Made by a program: the position numbers and the translations under genes. The notes under the pieces are model-generated. The model saw nothing but the letters and a program-made list of their open reading frames with translations. It was not told the DNA's origin and did no database searches. Of a DNA stretch of 64,000 bases, positions 53,584-64,000 are shown piece by piece; positions within the stretch are counted from its first letter, which is position 1; every line of letters starts with the position of its first letter. This DNA comes from Rhodococcus sp. Leaf247 (GTDB lineage Bacteria; Actinomycetota; Actinomycetes; Mycobacteriales; Mycobacteriaceae), in contig NZ_LMRP01000003.1 in NCBI RefSeq assembly GCF_001426185.1, positions 248,001 through 312,000 of the forward strand. Reading direction: 5' to 3'.

Positions 53584-54935
53584 GCGATCACGATCGCCCG
53601 CATCGTCGTGGACGGCGAGACGAGTGGGACACCGATCAGCTCGACCTCCCGGTGGACGATCTCCGACGCACGCCGCTCGGCGAGGCGAGTCGCGCCGGCA
53701 CGGGCTCGGGGCGCGCCCGTCCCAGCCGCGTAGCCGAGGCGGGCGGCACCAGTCGCGCAGCCTCCCGTCGCGACCGTGCTGCACGCAACCGCAAGCGTCG
53801 TTCGCGCATCATCGGGGTCCTCGGAGCCGTGGTGCTCCTCGGGCTCGTCGCCGTGGGAGGGGTGTGGGGAGTGTCGAAGGTGTTCGGCGGTGACGCCGCG
53901 CAGGCCGAGGACTATCCGGGCCCCGGTGGCGCCGCAGTCGTCGTCGAGGTCAACCCCGGTGACACAGCTCAGGAGATCTCGACCGCGATGGCGGACAAGG
54001 ACGTGACGGCCAGTTCCGCCGCGTTCTACGAAGCCGCCGTGCAGAACACGGCCATGAACGCTGTACAGCCCGGCTTCTACCGGCTGCAGTCCCAGATGAC
54101 CGCGGCCGACGCCGTCGCCACGCTCGTCGATCCGACCTCCCGCGTCGGTCAGATCCAGATCGCGGAGGGTCGGCAGCTCCACGACTCGACCGACGTCAAC
54201 ACCGGTGCGCTCCGTAAAGGCATCTACACTCTGATCTCCGAGGCCAGTTGTGCTGTCGGAGAGGGCATTCCGTGTGTGAGCTACGACGACCTGAACCTGG
54301 CCGGAGCCGGTGAGGACCCGTCGGCACTCGGTGTCGCCGACTGGGCCACCGACGCGGTTCGCCAGGTTCCGGATCGGGACCGTCAGCTCGAGGGCCTCAT
54401 CGCCGCGGGCACGTTCAACTTCGATCCCAGTGCGTCTCCCACCGACATCATCCGTCAGCTGGTGTCCGAGAGCGCCACCGTGTACGAGGACACCGGCCTT
54501 CTCGACGCCGGTGCGACATCGGGTCTCGATCCGTACCAGGTGCTTGTCGCGTCGTCGTTGATCGAGCGTGAAGCGCTGCCCCAGGACTTCGCGAAGGTCG
54601 CCAGGGTCATCCTGAACCGCCTCGCCATCGGCCAGCGTCTCGAGTTCGACTCCACCGTCAACTACTCGCTGGACACCACCGAGGTGGCCACGACGGACGA
54701 CGACCGTGCGCGCGTCACGCCGTGGAACACCTATGCCAAGGAAGGCCTGCCGGCGACGCCGATCTGCTCGCCCGGTGTGGGAGCAGTGCAGGCAGCGGAA
54801 GCGCCCGAGGCCGGGAACTGGCTCTACTTCGTCACCATCAACGCGGCGGGGGAAACGCTGTTCACGGACGACTACCAGGTGCACCTGGACAACATCACGA
54901 AGGTCGAGGGCGGATTCCTCGACAGCGGCCGGTGA
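53580..54935 (+). CDS. mltG: Endolytic murein transglycosylase MltG
   Basis: A 451-residue membrane protein that cuts nascent glycan strands at the outer face of the membrane. It has a long basic/acidic cytoplasmic N-terminus (1-78), one transmembrane helix (SRIIGVLGAVVLLGLVAVGG), a LysM-like part, and the YceG catalytic domain with the conserved Glu in VASSLIEREALPQDFAKVA and NYSLDTTEVATTDDDRARVT, ending TPWNTYAKEGLPATPICSPG. GTG 53580 overlaps the ruvX stop. It is coupled to aroE by GTGA. Confidence 0.93.
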   Translation: MSDHDRPHRRGRRDEWDTDQLDLPVDDLRRTPLGEASRAGTGSGRARPSRVAEAGGTSRAASRRDRAARNRKRRSRIIGVLGAVVLLGLVAVGGVWGVSKVFGGDAAQAEDYPGPGGAAVVVEVNPGDTAQEISTAMADKDVTASSAAFYEAAVQNTAMNAVQPGFYRLQSQMTAADAVATLVDPTSRVGQIQIAEGRQLHDSTDVNTGALRKGIYTLISEASCAVGEGIPCVSYDDLNLAGAGEDPSALGVADWATDAVRQVPDRDRQLEGLIAAGTFNFDPSASPTDIIRQLVSESATVYEDTGLLDAGATSGLDPYQVLVASSLIEREALPQDFAKVARVILNRLAIGQRLEFDSTVNYSLDTTEVATTDDDRARVTPWNTYAKEGLPATPICSPGVGAVQAAEAPEAGNWLYFVTINAAGETLFTDDYQVHLDNITKVEGGFLDSGR

Positions 54936-55759
54936 CCTCGGACGATCGCCGAGCGGCGGTCCTGGGATCGCCGATCGAGCATTCGAAGTCGCCGATCCTG
55001 CACGGAGCGGCCTATGCGGCACTCGGCCTGTCGGGATGGACCTACGACCGGATCGAGTGCACCGCCGAGCAGCTCCCCGGCCTGGTGAGCGGTCTCGGTC
55101 CCGAATGGGTGGGGTTGTCGGTGACGATGCCGAACAAGTTCGCCGCCCTCGAGTTCGCCACGGAACGCACGGAACGAGCAGAGATCGTCGGATCGGCGAA
55201 CACGCTCGTCAGGGTTTCGTCCGGGTGGCGGGCGGACTGCACCGATGTCGACGGTGTCACCGGAGCACTCGCCGACGCCGGTCTGACGGACCTGACCGGA
55301 CGGACCGCGGTCGTGGTCGGCGCCGGTGGAACCGCCAGGCCGGCATTGGTGGCGCTGGCGTCGCTCGGAGCTCGGTCGGTGCGGGTGATCGCCCGCGACG
55401 AGAGCAGGGCACAGGGTGCGATCGCGTGCGGTCACGCCGTGGGACTCGACGTCGTGTGGGTCGGCTTCGACGAAGCGGCGATCTCCACCGCCGTGTCGGA
55501 CTGCGCTGCGGTGGTGTCCACGGTTCCCGCGGACGGCGCCGCGCCCTTCGCCGAGGCGCTGTCCGCGGCGCCGCTCCTGCTGGACGCGATCTACGACCCG
55601 TGGCCGACCCCGCTTGCCGACGCCGTCACGCGCGCCGGGGGAGTCGTGGTCGGGGGTCTGTCGATGTTGCTGAACCAGGCGTTCGGTCAGGTGGAACAGT
55701 TCACCGGAATGCCGGCACCTCGTCGGGACATGGCGGAGGCGCTCGCAGCGGCTGTCTGA
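54932..55759 (+). CDS. aroE: Shikimate dehydrogenase
   Basis: A 275-residue enzyme reducing 3-dehydroshikimate with NADPH. The substrate site includes LGSPIEHSKSPILHGAAYAA and the catalytic Lys in SVTMPNKFAAL, with Asp in CTDVDGVTGAL; the nucleotide-binding loop is VVVGAGGTARPALVALASLG. It is the first of four aromatic-pathway genes in the window; aroC, aroK and aroB follow after the prepilin peptidase gene. Confidence 0.94.
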   Translation: MTSDDRRAAVLGSPIEHSKSPILHGAAYAALGLSGWTYDRIECTAEQLPGLVSGLGPEWVGLSVTMPNKFAALEFATERTERAEIVGSANTLVRVSSGWRADCTDVDGVTGALADAGLTDLTGRTAVVVGAGGTARPALVALASLGARSVRVIARDESRAQGAIACGHAVGLDVVWVGFDEAAISTAVSDCAAVVSTVPADGAAPFAEALSAAPLLLDAIYDPWPTPLADAVTRAGGVVVGGLSMLLNQAFGQVEQFTGMPAPRRDMAEALAAAV

Positions 55760-55870
55760 CGGACGGACCGGCGGTAGTCCGACCTGTGGCGTTTCCGCTC
55801 CTCTCGGGGCAGTGCTGCGCGGGATCCCGCCGAAACCTCGTGCGAGGGGAGCAGAAACACCACTCGCGAG

Positions 55871-55879
55871 TTATCCACA
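55871..55879 (+). other. Single DnaA-box-like sequence
   Basis: TTATCCACA matches the DnaA-box consensus exactly. It is a single copy in the 172-bp space between aroE and the peptidase gene, with no AT-rich region or further boxes, so it does not indicate an origin. Confidence 0.35.
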
Positions 55880-55931
55880 GGCACCCTCTCGGCGAGGTGG
55901 TTCACCGGATCGCTCGTGCGAGAGTCGCCCG

Positions 55932-56528
55932 ATGACTGTCGCGTGTGTCGCACTGATCGGCTTCGGGGCGGGCTGGTTCGCTCCGACCGTCGTCGCGCAG
56001 TGGATCGGGTCGGCCGGCAAAGCGGCGGCGTTGGTGTGTGCGGTGGCTTGCGCTGCGGTGTTCGCCGTCGCCTGCGTCGTGCGATCCGGTGACGCGTTCG
56101 CCGCGATCGGCTACTGGTGCGTCTGCCTCTCGCTCGTCGACTACTCGTGCCGCCGGCTGCCCGACATGCTGACGCTGACCGGCGCCGGGGCCGTTCTGGC
56201 CGCTGCGGTGTGGGACGGATTCTTCGTCGCGGCGCTGGTCGGAGGTGGACTACTGGTCGCGATGTACGTCGCGGTGTATCTGGTGAGCAGAGGCGGCGTC
56301 GGATTCGGCGACGTCAAACTCGCCCTCCCACTGGGTGCGTTCGCGGCGTCGGCCGGGGGCAGCAGCTGGTCGGCGGCCGCAATGCTGGCGCCGACGGCTA
56401 CCGCAGTGCTGGGGGTTGCCGGTTCCGGAGCCGGCCGAGGCTCGTCGGGCCCCGTCGATCGTGCTGTTCCGCACGGCCCGTCGATGTGCGCGGCGACCCT
56501 GGTGGCGTGGGTGAGCGTCGGCTCGTGA
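55932..56528 (+). CDS. A24-family prepilin peptidase
   Basis: A 198-residue polytopic membrane aspartic peptidase of the type IV prepilin peptidase family (Rv2551c position). The two catalytic Asp are in LSLVDYSCRRLPDMLTL and GVGFGDVKLALPLG. It lacks the N-terminal cytoplasmic methylase domain, as short actinobacterial forms do. It would cleave pseudopilins of a Tad/Flp-type pilus, whose genes are not in this window. ATG 55932 was chosen as it begins directly before the first membrane helix. Confidence 0.85.
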   Translation: MTVACVALIGFGAGWFAPTVVAQWIGSAGKAAALVCAVACAAVFAVACVVRSGDAFAAIGYWCVCLSLVDYSCRRLPDMLTLTGAGAVLAAAVWDGFFVAALVGGGLLVAMYVAVYLVSRGGVGFGDVKLALPLGAFAASAGGSSWSAAAMLAPTATAVLGVAGSGAGRGSSGPVDRAVPHGPSMCAATLVAWVSVGS

Positions 56529-56540
56529 AAAGATCGAGCC

Positions 56541-57724
56541 GTGCTGCGATGGATCACTGCCGGAGAATCTCACGGCCCTGCCCTGGTGTCGATCATCGAG
56601 GGCATGGTGGCCGGAGTCGAGGTGACCTCCGAGGACATAGGAGCTCAGCTCGCACGTCGACGCCTGGGCTACGGCCGCGGTGCGCGGATGAAGTTCGAGG
56701 CCGACAAGGTCACCGTCATCGGTGGTGTCCGCCACGGGTCGACGTTGGGTGGCCCGGTCGCCATCGAGATCGGCAACACCGAGTGGCCCAAGTGGGAGAC
56801 GGTGATGGCCGCGGATCCCGTCGACCCTGCTGTCCTCGCAGACCTGGCGCGTAACGCTCCGCTCACCCGTCCTCGCCCCGGCCACGCGGACTACTCGGGA
56901 ATGCTCAAGTACGGCTTCGACGATGCACGTCCGGTCCTCGAGCGGGCCAGTGCCCGTGAGACGGCGGCGCGTGTCGCCGTGGGTACGGTCGCGCGACAGT
57001 TCCTCAAGCAGGTGCTCGGCGTCGACGTTCTCTCCCACGTCATCTCCATCGGTGCCTCCGACCCGTACGAGGGGCCGGAGCCGTCCGCCGGTGACCTCGA
57101 GGCGATCGACGCTAGCCCGGTCCGCGCATTCGACGCGGTGGCCGAGCAGTCGATGATCTCCGAGATCGAAGCGGCCAAGCGTGACGGCGACACCCTCGGC
57201 GGCATCGTCGAGGTCGTCGTCCACGGTCTGCCCGTCGGACTCGGATCCTTCGTCAGCGGTGACAGCAAGCTCGACGCCCAGCTCGCGGCAGCGCTGATGG
57301 GCATCCAGGCCATCAAGGGCGTCGAGGTCGGCGACGGCTTCGAGACCGCCCGCCGCCGCGGCAGCGCGGCCCACGACGAGATCCTGCCCGGACCCGACGG
57401 CATCGTCCGCAGCACCAACCGTGCGGGCGGTATCGAGGGTGGCATGACCAACGGCGCCCCCTTGCGTGTCCGTGCGGCGATGAAGCCCATCTCGACGGTG
57501 CCGCGTGCCCTGTCGACGGTGGACATGTCGACCGGCGAGGGCGCGGTGGCCATCCACCAGCGCAGCGACGTCTGCGCTGTCCCCGCGGCCGGTGTGGTCG
57601 CCGAGACCATGGTCGCGCTCGTGCTCGCCCGGGCCACGCTGGAGAAGTTCGGTGGCGACTCCGTCTCCGAGACCGCCGGCAACGTCGCTCGCTACATCGA
57701 GAACGCGCACGCTCGACCACCCCG

Positions 57725-57728
<4 letters not shown>
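56541..57728 (+). CDS. aroC: Chorismate synthase
   Basis: A 395-residue FMN-dependent enzyme making chorismate from EPSP. The signatures are [20 protein letters not shown], the R-rich loop [14 protein letters not shown] and [14 protein letters not shown], then the conserved [23 protein letters not shown] 56541 starts 12 bases after the peptidase gene. It overlaps aroK by ATGA. Together with aroK and aroB it matches Rv2540c-Rv2538c. Confidence 0.97.
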
Positions 57729-59613
<1,885 letters not shown>

Positions 59614-59656
59614 CTTGCCGATACACAGACCCGACGGTCCACAGACCCCGAACAGA

Positions 59657-59692
59657 AAGACACCCCGACCGGAATGCCGGTCGGGGTGTCTT
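59657..59692. terminator. Terminator of the aro cluster
   Basis: A stem of 14-16 bp (AAGACACCCCGACCGG / CCGGTCGGGGTGTCTT) with an AATG loop between aroB and the convergent membrane-protein gene. Confidence 0.85.
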
Positions 59693-59705
59693 CGCTCTGC
59701 ACGCT

Positions 59706-60347
59706 CTACTTGGGTTCCTGCCACGCCGATCGCTGCTGGTCGCCCTTCGACAGGTTCGGCCCCTGCGAGGACGAACGCTGGTCGCCGACGGGCGCGAAGA
59801 CCTCGGTGTCGGCATCGGACTCACCGCGACGGCTCGCTGCACCGGCAGGGGCGCCGGCGCCGACACGCTCACGGCTGTCGTCGGACTTCTCCGTCTTGCC
59901 GGGGCGAAGGTTCTCGGACTTCTTGTCCCCGCGGCCCGCGAGCCAGCGGCCGGTGGTGACCGCGATGACGGCCGGAACGAAGACCAGCAGGATGGTGAAG
60001 GCGGCCCCGGACGTCAGTTCGAAGAAGATGGTGTTGCTGCTCACCGCGATGTTCGCGACAGCAGTGAAGAGCCACGAGACCAGCCCGGCGAGAAGGCCCG
60101 CGACGATGGAGGCCTTCAACCACAGCATGGTGAAGTCGGTGCGGTTGTCGCCGTCCTCACCGCGCCGGTGCGAGGAGATTCCGTCGATTCCGCCCCACAC
60201 GAAGGCGATGAGAATCACCGCGACCAGTGTGATCATCCGCAGAACGGACCCCTGCGACGGCCATGAGCTCACCGCCAGCGCCAGCAGCACTCGCGCCACC
60301 ACATGAACCAGCGCCATCCCCACACCACGTACAACCCACCCAGTCAT
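59706..60347 (-). CDS. B-4DMT-family membrane protein (Rv2536 type)
   Basis: A 213-residue membrane protein with about four hydrophobic segments (VHVVARVLLALAVSSW, VLRMITLVAVILIAFVWGG, LKASIVAGLLAGLVSWLFTA, and FTILLVFVPAVIAVTTG) and a long hydrophilic, Ser/Asp/Gln-rich C-terminal tail. It is classed in NCBI as the B-4DMT family; transport has not been shown. ATG 60347 was chosen; MALVHVV at 60317 is an alternative. It is divergent from pepQ. Confidence 0.8.
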   Translation of the reverse strand: MTGWVVRGVGMALVHVVARVLLALAVSSWPSQGSVLRMITLVAVILIAFVWGGIDGISSHRRGEDGDNRTDFTMLWLKASIVAGLLAGLVSWLFTAVANIAVSSNTIFFELTSGAAFTILLVFVPAVIAVTTGRWLAGRGDKKSENLRPGKTEKSDDSRERVGAGAPAGAASRRGESDADTEVFAPVGDQRSSSQGPNLSKGDQQRSAWQEPK

Positions 60348-60441
60348 GCTGCACACAGTAATCACCACCGCCGCGGCCATGTGTGTCTGCCCACATATTC
60401 GTCTCCCGCGGGGCGCTCCGGGCGGAACGGTGATCGGTCAG

Positions 60442-60453
60442 TAAGTTCGAAGG
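60442..60453 (+). promoter_or_regulatory. Candidate leaderless pepQ promoter
   Basis: TAAGTT at 60442-60447 followed 6 bases later by the ATG fits a leaderless start. The nearby AAGG is too close to the ATG to act as a ribosome binding site. The -35 is poor. Confidence 0.35.
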
Positions 60454-61575
60454 ATGTCTTCTCCCGACCGCGTCGCACGACGCGATGCCCTTCGCGAACT
60501 GGTCCGCGAGCGCGAGGTCGACGCGCTGCTGGTGACCGATCTGCTGAACATCCGGTACCTGACGGGGTTCACCGGCAGCAACGCCTCTCTCCTGATCGAC
60601 ACGCACGATTCGGCGTCGGACGAGTCGGGGACGGTCCTGTGCACCGACGGTCGGTACGTCACCCAGATCGGCGAGCAGGTCCCCGATCTCCGGGCCGTCA
60701 TCGATCGGGCCGGTCCGACGCGTCTGCTGCAGGACGCCCTGGACGGCCGGGCCGCGGGGGACCGCGCGCTCACCGTCGGCTTCGAGTCGCACGTGGTGTC
60801 CGTGGACGAGCACCAGTCGTGGACGGACGCGGCAGCAGGCGTCGAGCTTCGTCGACTCCCGCGTCTGGTGGAGAAGCTGCGGGTGGTCAAGGACGAGTCG
60901 GAGATCGACTCGCTGCGCGCTGCCTGCGGCGTTGCCGACGCGGCTCTGGCAGCCCTGATCGAACGTGGCGGCATCTCGGCGGGACGTACGGAGAAGCAGG
61001 TCGCGACCGATCTCGAGTTCCTGATGATCGAACTCGGTGCGGACGCCATCTCCTTCGAGACGATCGTCGCGGCCGGCGCCAACTCGGCGGTGCCCCATCA
61101 CCGTCCGACGCGGGCCGTTCTCCAGCAGGGTGATCTGGTGAAACTCGACTTCGGTGCGACCGTGGACGGGTACCACTCGGACATGACGCGGACCTACGTT
61201 CTGGGCGAGCCCGCGGACTGGCAGCGTGAGCTGTACGACCTGGTCGCCCGCTCCCAGGCGGCCGGACGTGACGCTGTCGCGCCGGGCGCCGACGTGCAGG
61301 CCGTCGACGGAGCGGCGCGGTCCGTGATCGTCGCGGCCGGCCACGGCGACAAGTTCCTGCACGGCCTCGGCCACGGCGTGGGGCTCGAGATCCACGAAGC
61401 GCCGGGAATCGGTGCGACATCCACCGGTACACTGCTCTGCGGTGCAGCGGTGACGGTCGAGCCCGGCGTGTACTTCTCCGGTCGCGGAGGCGTACGGATC
61501 GAGGACACGCTCATCGTCCGAGAGGGCGAGCCGGAGTTGCTCACACTCACCGGCAAAGAGTTCACCGTTCTGTAG
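60454..61575 (+). CDS. pepQ: Xaa-Pro dipeptidase/aminopeptidase
   Basis: A 373-residue M24 metallopeptidase (Rv2535c). The creatinase-like N-terminal domain (residues 1-135, [20 protein letters not shown]) is followed by the pita-bread fold with five metal ligands: Asp in [10 protein letters not shown], Asp in [11 protein letters not shown], His in [15 protein letters not shown], Glu in VEPGVYF and Glu in RIEDTLIV. It cleaves X-Pro peptides in the cytoplasm. Its placement before efp, which helps polyproline translation, is conserved. Confidence 0.94.
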   Translation: MSSPDRVARRDALRELVREREVDALLVTDLLNIRYLTGFTGSNASLLIDTHDSASDESGTVLCTDGRYVTQIGEQVPDLRAVIDRAGPTRLLQDALDGRAAGDRALTVGFESHVVSVDEHQSWTDAAAGVELRRLPRLVEKLRVVKDESEIDSLRAACGVADAALAALIERGGISAGRTEKQVATDLEFLMIELGADAISFETIVAAGANSAVPHHRPTRAVLQQGDLVKLDFGATVDGYHSDMTRTYVLGEPADWQRELYDLVARSQAAGRDAVAPGADVQAVDGAARSVIVAAGHGDKFLHGLGHGVGLEIHEAPGIGATSTGTLLCGAAVTVEPGVYFSGRGGVRIEDTLIVREGEPELLTLTGKEFTVL

Positions 61576-61649
61576 GCCTCTCGCGGGGCCTCGCGGGAAC
61601 TTCAACGAACGACACGCACAACCGACATGACAGAGGAGACGCGAAGCAA

Positions 61650-62213
61650 GTGGCTTCCACCAGTGATTTCAAGAACGGTCTTGTGCTCAGCATCGAGAAC
61701 CAGCTGTGGTCCATCATCGAGTTCCAGCACGTCAAGCCCGGCAAGGGTCCGGCCTTCGTGCGCACCAAGCTCAAGAACGTGACGTCCGGCAAGGTCGTCG
61801 ACAAGACGTTCAATGCGGGCGTGAAGGTCGAGACCGCGACGGTCGACCGACGCGACATGACGTACCTGTACCACGACGGCACCGACTTCGTGTTCATGGA
61901 CGGCGACACGTTCGATCAGATCTCGGTGGCCGAGGCCACCATCGGCGAGGTCTCGCGTTTCCTGCTCGAGAACATGAAGGTCCAGGTCGCGATGCACGAG
62001 GGTGTGCCGCTCTACGTCGAGCTCCCCGTCACCGTCGAGCTGATCGTGCAGCACACGGACCCGGGCCTGCAGGGCGACCGCTCCACGGGTGGCACCAAGC
62101 CGGCCACGCTCGAGACCGGCGCGGAGATCAACGTCCCGCTGTTCATCAACACCGGCGACAAGCTGAAGGTCGACTCGCGTGACGGCAACTACCTCGGGCG
62201 CGTGAATTCCTGA
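61650..62213 (+). CDS. efp: Elongation factor P
   Basis: A 187-residue EF-P that relieves ribosome stalling at Pro-Pro. The KOW-like domain has [20 protein letters not shown] with the tip Lys, followed by two OB folds ([20 protein letters not shown]; the C-terminal [10 protein letters not shown]). GTG 61650 is preceded by AGAGGAGA at 61629-61636. nusB starts directly after the stop. Confidence 0.97.
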   Translation: MASTSDFKNGLVLSIENQLWSIIEFQHVKPGKGPAFVRTKLKNVTSGKVVDKTFNAGVKVETATVDRRDMTYLYHDGTDFVFMDGDTFDQISVAEATIGEVSRFLLENMKVQVAMHEGVPLYVELPVTVELIVQHTDPGLQGDRSTGGTKPATLETGAEINVPLFINTGDKLKVDSRDGNYLGRVNS

Positions 62214-62798
62214 GTGAGCGAGACTGCTGGTACTCCGGACCGGTCCGCGGGCGCGGGCAAGCCGGCGACGAAGAAACTTGGCGCGCGTCACAAGGCGCGT
62301 AAGCGCGCCGTCGACTTCTTGTTCGAGGCCGAGGCGCGGGATCTCGATCCCGTGACTCTGGCGACCGAGCGGAGCGAGCTGTCCGCCCACGAGGAGACGG
62401 TGGCCCCGGTCAACGCCTACACTACGACTCTGGTGACGGGTGTCGCGGAGAACCTGGACCGTGTCGACTCGGTGATCGGTGATCACCTGCATCAGTGGAC
62501 TCTGGCGAGGCTTCCCGCCGTCGACCGCGCGATTCTGCGGGTCGCGGTGTGGGAGCTGCTCAACGCCACCGATGTGCCTCCGGTCGTGGCGGTGGACGAG
62601 GCGGTCGAACTGGCCAAGCAGCTGTCCACCGACGATTCGCCGTCCTTCGTGAACGGTGTTCTGGGGCAGATCGTGCTGGTTGCTCCGCAGGTCCGTGCCG
62701 CCGCCGCAGCCAGGCCCGCCTCCGAGCGGGCAGCCGTCACCACCGACGACGTGACGGATACCACCGACGACGACGCCCGGCCGAGCACCTCGAGCTGA
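62214..62798 (+). CDS. nusB: Transcription antitermination factor NusB
   Basis: A 194-residue NusB for rRNA antitermination. The all-helical core has [40 protein letters not shown] and [20 protein letters not shown], then FVNGVLGQI. The N-terminal 20 and C-terminal 35 residues are Ser/Thr/Asp-rich tails. GTG 62214 directly follows the efp stop. Confidence 0.94.
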   Translation: MSETAGTPDRSAGAGKPATKKLGARHKARKRAVDFLFEAEARDLDPVTLATERSELSAHEETVAPVNAYTTTLVTGVAENLDRVDSVIGDHLHQWTLARLPAVDRAILRVAVWELLNATDVPPVVAVDEAVELAKQLSTDDSPSFVNGVLGQIVLVAPQVRAAAAARPASERAAVTTDDVTDTTDDDARPSTSS

Positions 62799-62819
62799 GT
62801 CGAGGGCCGGTCGCATTGC

Positions 62820-62825
62820 TATGCT
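62820..62825 (+). promoter_or_regulatory. pyr operon -10 element
   Basis: TATGCT, preceded by an extended TGC, is a good -10 hexamer. It would give a start site near 62832 and a leader of about 57 bases. Confidence 0.5.
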
Positions 62826-62851
62826 GATCGCGCAAGATTTCCTTTAACGAT

Positions 62852-62876
62852 CCGTCCAGTGAGGCGGAGAAGGAGG
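62852..62876 (+). promoter_or_regulatory. Probable PyrR-binding RNA loop and RBS of pyrR
   Basis: CCGTCCAGTGAGGCGG (62852-62867) fits the PyrR-binding consensus (TCCAGNGAGGC in a small hairpin closed by CCG/CGG). The AAGGAGG ribosome binding site (62870-62876) follows 2 bases later, so a bound PyrR could block translation initiation, as described for mycobacterial pyrR. Confidence 0.65.
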
Positions 62877-62888
62877 TCACCCACTCTC

Positions 62889-63455
62889 GTGTCCTCAGAC
62901 GAGCCAGGTACCCCACCCCAGCCCCGGGAACTGTTGTCGTCGGCAGACGTCGGCCGCACGGTCGCCCGGATGGCCCATCAGATCATCGAGAAGACCGCGT
63001 ACGGCTCGCCCGACGCCGCGCCTCTCGTGTTGATCGGCATTCCGACACGCGGATCAATTCTGGCCACGCGGTTGGCGGATCGGATCGAGGAGTTCTCCGG
63101 AACCCGTCCTCCGGTCGGATCCCTGGATATCACGCTCTACCGCGACGACCTGCGGAGCAAGCCGCACCGCGCCCTCGAGCGCACGTCCGTCCCCGATACG
63201 GGTGTCGACGGCGCCCTCGTCGTGATCGTCGACGACGTCCTCTTCTCGGGTCGCTCGGTCCGCGCCGCGCTGGACGCGCTCCGCGACCTCGGTCGTCCCC
63301 GCGCTGTCCAGTTGGCCGTGTTGATCGACCGTGGACACCGCGAGCTTCCGCTTCGGGCCGACTACGTCGGCAAGAACGTGCCGACGGCGCGCACCGAGGA
63401 TGTCTCGGTACTGCTCGACGAGCACGACGGCCGAGACGGGGTGCAGATCTCGTGA
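62889..63455 (+). CDS. pyrR: Bifunctional pyr operon regulator/uracil phosphoribosyltransferase
   Basis: A 188-residue PyrR. The PRPP motif is [20 protein letters not shown], with [20 protein letters not shown] before it and the RNA-binding/hood region [20 protein letters not shown]. With UMP bound, PyrR represses its operon through the upstream RNA loop. GTG 62889 was chosen, 12 bases after AAGGAGG. It overlaps pyrB (GTGA). Confidence 0.95.
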   Translation: MSSDEPGTPPQPRELLSSADVGRTVARMAHQIIEKTAYGSPDAAPLVLIGIPTRGSILATRLADRIEEFSGTRPPVGSLDITLYRDDLRSKPHRALERTSVPDTGVDGALVVIVDDVLFSGRSVRAALDALRDLGRPRAVQLAVLIDRGHRELPLRADYVGKNVPTARTEDVSVLLDEHDGRDGVQIS

Positions 63456-64000
63456 CCACGAGGCACCTGTTGTCGACGATGGATCTGAGCCGCAGCGATG
63501 CGACCGACATCCTCGACGAGGCGGAGCGGTTCGAACAGGCACTGCTGGGACGCGACGTCCGCAAGCTGCCGACGTTGCGCGGCAAGACGGTGATGACCGT
63601 CTTCTACGAGAACTCGACACGCACACGCGTGTCCTTCGAGGTCGCGGGCAAGTGGATGAGTGCCGACGTCATCAACGTCAGCGCGAGCAGTTCGTCCGCG
63701 TCCAAGGGCGAATCCCTGCGGGACACGGCGTTGACGCTGCGCGCGGCGGGTGCGGATGCTCTGATCGTCCGCCATCCCGCGTCGGGTGCGGCGCATCGCA
63801 TCGCGCAATGGACCGCGCTTCCCGACGGTTCCGGACCGGCCGTGATCAACGCCGGTGACGGCACCCACGAACATCCGACGCAAGCACTGCTGGACGCGTT
63901 GACATTGCGTCAGCGCCTCGGCGGGATCGAGGGCCGTCGCATCGCGATCGTCGGCGACGTGCTGCACAGTCGCGTCGCACGGTCCAACGCCTTCCTGTTG
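63452..64000 (+). CDS. pyrB: Aspartate carbamoyltransferase, 5' part
   Basis: The first 183 residues of PyrB, cut by the right window edge; it condenses carbamoyl phosphate and aspartate in pyrimidine synthesis. The carbamoyl-phosphate motif [13 protein letters not shown] and the [13 protein letters not shown] loop, then [12 protein letters not shown], identify it. GTG 63452 overlaps the pyrR stop, so it is part of the PyrR-controlled operon. Confidence 0.96.
   Translation, partial: MTTRHLLSTMDLSRSDATDILDEAERFEQALLGRDVRKLPTLRGKTVMTVFYENSTRTRVSFEVAGKWMSADVINVSASSSSASKGESLRDTALTLRAAGADALIVRHPASGAAHRIAQWTALPDGSGPAVINAGDGTHEHPTQALLDALTLRQRLGGIEGRRIAIVGDVLHSRVARSNAFLL

Noticed and set aside
55871-55879. 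DnaA box as a sign of a replication origin
   Set aside because: Only one box, no AT-rich region, and no dnaA/dnaN or gyrase genes nearby.

Overview
The window is high-GC chromosomal DNA with frequent GTG starts, ATGA/GTGA stop-start overlaps and promoters whose -10 element almost touches the start codon. Gene content places it in the mycolic-acid Actinomycetota, most like a Rhodococcus or close Nocardiaceae relative. The markers are the arabinogalactan arabinosyltransferase aftC, the phosphatidylinositol mannoside cluster pgsA-patA-pimA, the pdxS/pdxT pair, and long collinearity with Mycobacterium tuberculosis. By recalled Rv numbers, about 2-8 kb matches Rv2674 to Rv2669, 10.6-35 kb matches Rv2614c to Rv2580c, and 38-62.8 kb matches Rv2578c to Rv2533c, followed by pyrR-pyrB (Rv1379-Rv1380). 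It is mostly core chromosome; no insertion sequence, prophage or CRISPR array was seen.

Layout. 1-8.6 kb: 3' part of a molybdopterin oxidoreductase, a MaoC hydratase, an SRPBCC protein, a minus-strand operon (RibD-like reductase, alpha/beta-hydrolase-like lipoprotein, AftC, MsrB), ZapE, a GNAT enzyme, an L12-like membrane protein and an 80-aa orphan. 8.6-9.3 kb: tRNA-Gly, -Cys and -Val(GAC) on the minus strand and tRNA-Val(CAC) on the plus strand, bounded by strong terminators. 9.3-17 kb: two small genes, then thrS, a HIT protein and the PIM lipid operon. 17-24 kb: vitamin B6 synthase genes, a thioesterase, a YebC regulator and ruvCAB with an SOS box. 24-35 kb: yajC, secD, secF, a solute-binding lipoprotein, apt, relA, ppiB, a metallo-hydrolase and hisS. 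35-41 kb: an operon of a photolyase with inverted domain order, a DUF3237 protein and a TetR regulator, divergent from a spore-photoproduct-lyase-like radical SAM gene, then a variant metallo-beta-lactamase-fold protein and a zinc protease. 41-53 kb: aspS, a DUF389 protein, an ATP-grasp/alpha-E plus transglutaminase pair, a phosphotransferase, rarA and alaS. 53-64 kb: ruvX, mltG, aroE, a prepilin peptidase, aroC-aroK-aroB, a membrane protein, pepQ, efp, nusB, and the start of the pyrimidine operon.

The most noteworthy observations are these. First, a near-consensus actinobacterial LexA box (38171-38186) lies in the 107-bp space between two divergent genes that both belong to UV-lesion-repair families. 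Second, a family of about 68-bp palindromes occurs three times, and two copies bracket an inverted kinase-like gene placed between pdxS and tesB-pdxT. Third, a probable PyrR-binding hairpin lies just before the pyrR ribosome binding site. Fourth, an 18-bp perfect palindrome lies in the pdxS leader. Fifth, several proteins keep a family fold while losing canonical catalytic residues: the Rv2672-like hydrolase, the 39.3-kb metallo-beta-lactamase-fold protein, the kinase-like protein and the phosphotransferase.
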